NCBI GenBank assembly: GCA_963924555.1 | Contig: OZ004590.1 | Coordinates: 5,696,001 to 5,760,000 of the forward strand | DNA from: Crambe crambe | Taxonomy: Eukaryota > Porifera > Demospongiae > Poecilosclerida > Crambeidae | DNA: 64,000 nt | Direction of reading: 5' to 3' | Shown: positions 56,773 to 64,000 of the stretch, piece by piece | How the letters are laid out: every line of letters starts with the position of its first letter | How positions within the stretch are numbered: position 1 is the stretch's first letter | The notes under the pieces: model-generated | Databases searched by the model: none | What the model saw: only the letters and a program-made list of their open reading frames with translations | What the model was told of the DNA's origin: nothing | Made by a program: the position numbers and the translations under genes

Positions 56773-59253
56773 CTATATAAAACAATGGTTTAAACTAAAT
56801 GCTATGTCTGTTTTGTTTGTCCATTTTGAATTTTCTATCCCTCCAGCCACTAGTATTTCTCTATCAGTTATCATGGCACTGGTAATCCGATGTCGAGGAG
56901 AAGGTAACTCTCCAACTTTCAGCCACCTCCCAGTGCAAGGACACACCCATTAACGGAGAGTGGAGTGGACTGGGTGACTTGTAGACTGGGTATCTCTTTC
57001 CAGATCTGTTTTATTTTCTTGCTTGAAGCTTCTTGGTTGAGTTGCAATAGGAGAGCTGGGAGGGACACACTGTACACTGTATCACTATTGGTCCCACCCA
57101 TGAGGTACCACGTATCACCCACAATGGCCGACTTCATTTCACTCCATCCCACTGGCATGGGAGATGCTGTGTACCATTTTTTATTGTTAATGTTCATGAC
57201 TTCGACAGAAAGTTGATAAGTCCTGTACTCTGAGTAGCCTCCAGCCACAACTATCATCCCAAGTGGCCTATCTGGACCACACCTCCATCTTAACTGGAGA
57301 GGGGGTTTGAGTTTGAGGGGTACCTGTGGAATGAGTTGTATAATTACTGATGATGACCACCACTTAGTGTCTGACTTTTTCCTGCCCCCTCCTGTTGCTG
57401 TTCCTGCCACCTCCTCAGTTCCTCTGTTAGTCTGCTGATCTCAGCATCTTTAGATTGCAGTTCCTCCCTCAGTCGAGACTCTCTTGACTCTAAGTCTGCA
57501 TGTAACTCCTACAGTTATATATGCATGCAAGGTTGTGAATAATGTCTTCCTGGGTGACTATCTGACCTTGATTCCATCCTGAACCTGCTGAAGTTGACTC
57601 TCTTTAACTTCCACTTCACTCTGTAACTGCCAGATTTGACTGTTTTTAATAACGATTTCCCTATTTTTAGCTATGATTTTTTCTTGATTTCGTCTCTCTT
57701 TCTCCTGTATATCCAGTGGATGCATTTCTGATAGTTTTATAATTCCCAATACTTACTTCTAATTCTTTATTTTCCACTTCTAATTCTTCCTGTTGCCTCT
57801 CCAATTCAACTTGCCGCCATTCCAATTCAGTTTGTTTTCTTTCCACCTCAGCTTGCTGCCATTCCAACTCAGCTTCCTGCTTCTCCATTTCGGCTCTGCG
57901 TCTTTCCAACTCGTCTTGCTGCCTTTGCAGCTCAGCTCTGTGTAGTGTGTGCTGCCTTTCTTGTTCCATTCTGTGTCTTTCCAATTCAGTATATTGCCTA
58001 TCCAATTCTACTCGCTGCCTTTCCTGGAAGAAGAAGAAAAAGAAGAAGAAGAATGATTTAGCTATCAATTCAGCAGTAAAACCCTTCTTATAGTGTACCT
58101 GTTGTTGAGTCAATTCCTCTATCTTTCTGTCTTTCTTTCTCATGTCTCTAGCAAACTTAACTCTTGCAATGTCTAACTCAATCATACTGGGACCATACTC
58201 TCCTTCCACCTCCACCTTCATCCTCTGGAGTCTGTCCAGCACCTCATCAGTGGTTGGCCTTTCAGCTGGGACATTATGCAGACACTGCTTGACCAGCTGG
58301 ACTAGAGCAGGGTGGTGCCAGCCAACTTGATTTTCCAGCAATTCAACGTACTCCCCACGACGTTGTAGTTCAGTCCTTGCTTGGATGACTTGAAGATTGT
58401 CAGGACTGAAGAAAGTGCTCTGGAGAAGATTACCTGGGAATTTCTAAGTTTTATACAGAATGCTAGTATGGCAAGTAATGGCATGATTTTACTAACCTGT
58501 GTTATGGTGTAGAGGGCAAGGTGGCCAAAGGAGAAGATGTCAAGGGATGGTCCGTAGCGGTGAGTCTCTCCCAGAGCTTCTGGTGGCATGTACACTAGCG
58601 TCCCTGGGAATTTTGTGAGTGTCCTAGCCATCTGACCTGGTCTCATGTCAATGATGCGTGAGTTGCCCATGTCAGTGATCTTGGCCACCAGAGAGGAGGT
58701 AAGGAGGATGTTCTTGGCAGTCAAGTCCCTGTGTATGACTGGAGGTGTCCTCTTGTGGAGGTAGACCAGTCCACTGGCTACGTCCTCCAGGAAGGAGCGC
58801 TTCACAGAGAGAGGAAGGCCAGGCATGTGTTCCAGCAGGTCATCAAGACTCGTCTCCAGTCGTTCCATCACCAGTAGAGGCAGTTGTGTTCCTGGGAGGA
58901 AGCACAGGCCCAGGAACAGGGTGATGTTAGGGTGACGGAGGCTGGACATCAACTGGCACTCCTGCTCATACTTATGGACAAGTTCATCTGCTCCTTCATT
59001 GTCAACTTCTATGAGAGCTTCGTGAATCTTCTTGCCAGCACAGATGAGTTGCTGGTGCTTCACCTGTAGACAGTAAATTGAGTCACTAACAGGCTACTAA
59101 CTATCACTAAGAGAAACTGACCTCTTCCACTGAACCATATGAGCCTGTTCCAAGAATCTTACCAGTTGGAGTGACATCAGTCAGCACAAACTGTTGTAAG
59201 TGATGGTTATCTCTAAAGACACTAGTCATACTGTGTCCTCTTAAGAGTTCCAT
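56773..59253 (-). pseudogene. Kinase-coiled coil protein with broken Kelch part, unit C
   Basis: Paralogue nearly identical to unit B. Exons 5' to 3': 59253-59122, 59063-58497, 58443-58099, 58023-57757, 57704-57567, 57508-57376, 57323-56773. Kinase and coil exons are open with the motifs seen in B (GTGSYGSV, HRDLTAKN, DMG). The last coil exon is 133 bp against 132 in B, so the Kelch exon is entered out of frame and meets a stop within about 20 codons. The Kelch exon also has two internal deletions: after RPLGM it jumps to VVAGGYSE (losing two blades), and after VLALGG it loses the blade before WLKVGE. It may still yield a kinase-coil protein, so 'pseudogene' applies to the Kelch half. Confidence 0.75.
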
Positions 59254-59357
59254 GATAAAACTAAGGAGCAGTTCAGATGTCATGTGTAATATGAGATTAC
59301 CAATTAGCTAATAGTTGTCTTAAGTGGTTATGATAATTTGTAACCAATCAATCAATC

Positions 59358-59492
59358 TTGGTATGTACCCCCAGAGTGAAACCTTGGTAAGTACCCCCAG
59401 AGTGAAACCCTGGTATGTACCCCCACAGTGAAACCTTGGTAAGTACCCCCAGAGTGAAACCTTGGTATGTATCCCCCACAGTGAAATCTAAG
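59358..59492. repeat. 26-bp minisatellite upstream of unit C
   Basis: Five to six copies of the same ccttggtatgtacccccagagtgaaa-type unit as at 53745, at the same position relative to the start codon, so it was duplicated together with the gene. Confidence 0.88.
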
Positions 59493-60612
59493 GTATTATA
59501 TATAAGTCTCGTTATACAGGGTGGTCTCATTAATTTCACTGCAGGTACACACACAATCTACGCTAAGACCGCGGTAATTGAGTGAACACTTCCTGTTTAT
59601 ATTTCTACAATGAAACATGGCGCGGCACATGTAGCTTATATGCCCATCATGAAAACAATTATAACTCCAGTTCTAATTCATCTTTGCTTATATAATTATA
59701 AAATAAGAGAGAATAATGTTTATTGTTTCTTCTGGGTCTCTTACTTCCGCTGGTACTTCAAAACTGGACCAAGAGAGGGTAAGTAAACATGAGTGAAAAT
59801 TCTTGATGTTGCCCACTTCAGTTGACTGAACAACCTGATGCGAACTATAGCAGGTCCTCCATTTCTTGACAGCAAGTGCCAGAAGCTCTTCTGTTCATAA
59901 TATCACCACATCCACTCAGTTTCTGCTTTTTCCTCAGAGATACAAGGGGTCAAAAATGGCTGAAAATGGCCAGGTTTCAGCGATCAGTAGCAGCCACGAA
60001 GGATATATCTAAGGTTAAGTAAAGTAGTCTAAGTGTAAATCAACTCTCTAGTAGTAGTGATAAGAAGTTTTAGCTCCCTAGAACTGGAGGCTGAAAGTTT
60101 ATGACTCTTCTAACAGAGCCATTCTCTCTACCTACTGATCTTTGACTGACTGAACAAGTTGATGTGAATGACCTCACCACTCTATTTTTAGAATTTAAGT
60201 TAAGTTACATCATTGAACAATAACTCAGGATAGTTTTTTTCTTCGTGGACCTTTACCCTGTCAAGATACTTCACCAGGTAAGAGCTGATTTAGGTCCTCC
60301 ATTAGCATTCGCACACAAATAAATGAGTGGGCGTTCCAATTATTTGCGCACGGCTCCATTAGTATGCTTGCCTAAATATTTTGCCGCAGTTGAATTATAA
60401 TTATATTCATGGCTTGTTAGAGCAATTAATTGTACATGCCAAGATCACCCAAACTGGTGGGTCTTAGTGTAGACTGCACATTATACAGGGTCTACATGGG
60501 TCATAGTAAAAAAAGTGTATCTTGGAAGAATTAAATGATGTAGAAATGGCATTTTTTCACACAATGTTTTATTGCTAGTAATACAAACTCTATACTAATG
60601 AGTAAGTAACTA
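59493..60612. other. Intergenic between units C and D
   Basis: AT-rich; no open frame, RNA gene or mobile element recognised. Confidence 0.5.
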
Positions 60613-61858
60613 CTATTTGAGTGAGCCTATATCAGTTCTGTTTATCAATACTCCTCCTTTGGTCCCTCCAAGTAGCAGTACTCTCCTGTCTGAAATCATT
60701 GTAGCAATGCAGTCAAATCGTGGCGAGGGCAGCTCTCCGACTTTCAGCCAAGTCTTAGTGTCCTGTTGATAGAGTTGAATCGAACTGGTACATTCGCTGT
60801 CACGCCCACCGCCAATTGCAAATAGAGACTCGCTAATTACGAGGGGAGCAGATCGGGTGGTTCCTGGTCCCATTAGCTCATTCCAGACCTGTCCATTATC
60901 TGACCTCCTTGGATTGAGAAGCTGAGATAGGAGAGCTGGAAGGAATACAGTGTACATCTTATCAGTGTGACTGACTGTATAACCGCCCATGAGGTACCAC
61001 ATGTCTCCGATAGTAGCTGTCTTCATATCACTCCACCCCCTTGGCATTGGAGGTGCAGTGTGCCACTGTTGATTTCTTGTGTTCAAGATGTCGATAGACA
61101 TTTGATATTGATCAGCTTCAGAGTAGCCTCCAGCTACTATTAACCATTCTTTATAAGAAACCGCGGAGCAGGAGTGACGTGGCGTGGGTAGATTCGGATA
61201 GGGGTGGATCCATTCCCTGTATTGAGCTCTCCACACTCCCAATGCACTGCTTTTGCAAAAAAGTTCTACTCCACCAACTAACAATAGTTGTCCATTGATG
61301 GATGTCATCGCAAACTTGTGTGCTTTATATGGAGGCAACTTGGTCCACTTCCCCGAGGGAATGTCGTATTCCATGACTAATTGTTTGTTCTTGTTGCTGT
61401 CGGAATTCCCACCTCCGACATAAACTTTTCCCTCCACCACCACCGACTGCACATAGCCGCCCATCTTCACTGGCATGTCTGGACCACGCTTCCACCTCAA
61501 CTGGAGGGGGAATTTGAGTACGAAGGGAACCTATAATTGCACAATGCATTCATTGTTGAAGCATGATTCCTGTGTTCATAAAACTACGAAATGCACAAAT
61601 CCTCTCCCCCCCCCCCCCCCCCCCCCGAAAATTTCTCACAATGCAATTACCTGTCCCTCTTGTATAAGTTCCGTCCACCTCCTCAATTTTCCCCTCAATA
61701 TGCTGAGCTCGGCTTCTTTAGCCTGCACTTCCACCCGTACTTGTTCCAAGCTAGTACACAATTCCTGCAGGAATAGACACAGTATTTCACGAAATTGTTA
61801 ATAGTATGTAAATCACACACGATGGTTGTGGCTAGTACAGTAGCTATGATGTCATGTT

Positions 61859-61906
<48 letters not shown>

Positions 61907-64000
61907 GACCTACTTGCTATGTAGCAATTGAAAAACCAAAATTGAAGTGCCAAAATTCCTGACCTTCACAAATAACTGTGTGAAGTTGCTAGCCAAGGTA
62001 TCGATTTCACAGAAAAGACAAAGTTCTCTATGCTTAATTACACTTTACTCTGTGGCATGCAGTTATAATAACAGTCTGGAGCTTTCCTCAAGGGTAGGTG
62101 TCCGAAATTAAATTCTTATTCTAATGAGTAATGGACACTGACTGCATGCAGGGACTTTGCCCTGGATAGCCATAAAATGTGTGGGTGTTTCGTGAGGAGT
62201 AGTTAGTCATCACTCAGAGTCTGTTTTGCAATTAAGCCTGCTCTATATAAGTCCTGTAATAGATTGGTGACACCCTGTTAAACAAGCTTCGTGAATAAAC
62301 ATGAAATGTGTTAGCAGATTTGATTAATTGTATTGCATGTCTACAGTTTACCTTCATAAAAAGTGTTTGGCAAATGAGATTTATGTTACCTCGGTTTGAA
62401 TTTGTGCTGCATTTTGGTGTTGAAGTTGTTCATTCTTCTCTGAGATTTCGCTCTGTAAATGCACAAGTTGCCTCTCACTGGCCTCCACCTCACTTTGCAG
62501 CTGCCTGAGTTGTCTGTCTCTACCTTCCACCTCATGCTGTAACTGCTGGAGTTGACTATCCTTTGCTTGAACCTCACTCTGATGCCGCCTGAGTTGTGTT
62601 TCCTTGGTCTCCACCTCTCTCTGTAGCTGTTGGATTTGATGATCTTTATTGAGAATTTCCTTGGCTTTGATCTCAATTTCTTCTGTTTTCTTGGTCTCCA
62701 TCTCTCTCTGTAGCTGTTGGATTTGACGATCTTTATCGAGAATTTCCTTGCCTTTGTTCTCAATTTCTTCTTGATATCGTCTATCCCTTACCTGTAAAGG
62801 TGTATATGAAATACTCACTCCACTCTCTTCTAACTGTCTTATTTGTGTGTCTTATCTTATCCCCATGCATTATTATGAAATACTCACTCCACTCTCTTCT
62901 AACTGTCTTGTCATTTCTTCCAATTGAACTCTGTTCCTTTCCAATCGAGTTTGGTGCCTATTCTGTTGATAAGAGATACAAGAGCATTATGTCTATCGAT
63001 CTTGGAAAGAATTTGCCTTACTTGTTCTTCCCTCATTCTTGCTATCGTATCATCTTTCATTTCCATTTCTTTGGCCAGTCGAAGTGTGGAAAAATCAATT
63101 TTTACTAAGCAGCTGCCATATTTTCCCTTAATTTGCTCCCTCATCCTCTGGAGTCTGTCCAGCACATCATCAGTGGTCGGCCGTTTAGCTGGAGCATTAT
63201 GCAGACACTCCTTGACCAGCTGGACTAGAGCAGGATACCCTGTACCTACTTGATGCTCCAGTATTTCTATATATTCCCCACGACGTTCAAGCTCAGATCT
63301 TGCAGCAAGAGTTTCTCGAGGATTATCAAAATTATCAGGAGTCACAAAAGTACTATGGAGAAGTTTATCTGGGGATTTCTGATGAAGCAACACTTGTATC
63401 ATTCTTTGTTTACAAAATTTGCATTGTGCTCACCTGTGTTATGGTGTAGAGGGCAAGGTGACCAAATGAGAAAATGTCAAGGGCTAGTCCATAGCGATGA
63501 GTTTCATCTATAGCTTCTGGTGGCATGTACTGTAACGTCCCTGGGTATTTTGAGAATGTCCTGGCCATCTGACCAGGTCTCATGTCAGTGATGCGAGAAT
63601 TACCCATGTCAGTGATCTTGGCCACCAGAGAGGAGGTAAGGAGGACGTTCTTGGCAGTCAGGTCCCTGTGTATGACTGGAGGTGTCCTCTTGTGGAGGTA
63701 GACCAGTCCACTGGCCACGTCCTCCAGGACAGAGTGCTTGAGGGAGAGAGGGAGGCCAGGCATGTGCTCAAGCAGGTAATCAAGGTTAGTCTCTAGTCGT
63801 TCCATCACCAGTAGAGGCAGTTTAGTCCCTGGGAGGAAGCACAGGCCCAGAAATTGGGTGATATTGGGATGGTGGAGGCTGGACATTAACTGGCACTCTT
63901 GCTCATATTTTTGGACAAGTTTAGGCACTCCTTGATTGCCAGGATCAATGAGAGTTTCATGAATCTTCTTGCCAGCACAGATGAGATGCCGGTACTTCAC
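60613..64000 (-). CDS. Kinase-coiled coil-Kelch protein, unit D (5' exon outside window)
   Basis: Fourth paralogue, more diverged. Exons 5' to 3': 64000-63434 (567-bp kinase exon whose first base is the last base of the window), 63378-63022, 62962-62888, 62791-62390, 61764-61651, 61530-60613; all multiples of three. The glycine-loop exon lies beyond the window. Seen: CAGKKIHETLI, HRDLTAKN, DMG, YMPPEAI, a C-lobe ending KRPTTDDVLDRLQRM, a distinct coil built of repeated 'IQQLQREVETKE/ QLQSEVEA' heptads, and intact Kelch blades (LLLVGGVE, EWLIVAGGYSE, WYLMGGY, SLFAIGGG, VLLLGG), with stop at 60613-60615. Intact by eye, so D is likely functional. The coil is its own type, distinct from A and B. 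Confidence 0.83.
61602..61626. repeat. Poly-C run in a unit D intron
   Basis: About 22-25 consecutive C between exons 61530 and 61651; length probably unreliable. Confidence 0.85.
61857..61905. repeat. (TTG)n microsatellite in a unit D intron
   Basis: About 15 gtt/ttg units in the intron between exons 61651-61764 and 62390-62791. Confidence 0.9.
62805..62909 (-). repeat. Duplicated exon-end/donor segment in unit D
   Basis: A 36-bp block (tatgaaatactcactccact...aactgtctt) occurs at 62805-62840 and 62874-62909. On the minus strand each copy is the end of a coil exon (RQLEESG) plus its gtgagt donor, so one copy may be an alternative or dead splice site. Confidence 0.8.

Noticed and set aside
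1-64000. CRISPR arrays, operons, ribosome binding sites, rRNA and tRNA genes
   Set aside because: The sequence is eukaryotic nuclear DNA; tandem repeats here lack unique spacers, and no tRNA cloverleaf or rRNA stretch was recognised by eye.

Overview
This is a gene-dense animal (metazoan) nuclear window, not bacterial: coding sequence is split by short GT-AG introns, base composition is AT-rich, and the gene set is animal (iRhom, PLEKHH, two-pore K+ channels, SH2 adaptor, DRC7). Short introns, recurring 'tagctagc' runs, many small inverted-repeat elements and a tandem family of lineage-specific kinases suggest a demosponge such as Amphimedon; this species assignment is inference only. Nothing bacterial or viral was recognised.

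Layout. 0-1.2 kb: 3' end of an arylsulfatase A-like gene (+). 1.4-3.6 kb: a POT/SLC15-type transporter (+) with one apparent frameshift. 4.2-5.6 kb: CCDC97 (-) and SDHAF1 (+), head to head 87 bp apart around a palindromic CRE. 5.7-9.3 kb: mitochondrial-type seryl-tRNA synthetase SARS2 (+, 15 exons). 9.5-20.5 kb: PLEKHH-type PH/PH/MyTH4/FERM protein (-, about 17 exons), divergent from RAD51B (+, 20.6-24.1 kb). 25.1-29.3 kb: DRC7, an axonemal protein (-), with an X-box 68 bp upstream, divergent from an iRhom pseudoprotease (+, 29.6-33.7 kb). 34.3-37.3 kb: an SH2/proline-rich adaptor (-). 37.5-41.5 kb: two tandem K2P channels (+), the first a pseudogene. 41.6-43.8 kb: WDR74 (-), divergent from FCF1 (+, 43.9-44.9 kb). 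Both are ribosome-biogenesis genes and share a promoter with two CACGTG E-boxes; FCF1 lacks its C-terminal exon here.

45.3-64 kb: a tandem, same-strand (-) array of paralogues with the architecture protein kinase - variable coiled coil - C-terminal Kelch propeller. There are two complete genes (A, B), one with a broken Kelch part (C), one Kelch-plus-coil relic between B and C, and one gene (D) running off the window. Kinase exons have fixed size, all introns in A, B and D are phase 0, and the kinase has DMG in place of DFG. Minisatellites, a TIR element with a matching empty site, a perfect 125-bp inverted repeat and other hairpins lie between the units. This array is the best candidate for an undescribed system.

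Exon borders were assigned by eye from splice signals, phase and remembered family motifs; no search was run, so borders may be off by a base or two. In several genes (PLEKHH, RAD51B, SARS2, iRhom, WDR74, SH2 adaptor, arylsulfatase) all chosen exons join in phase.
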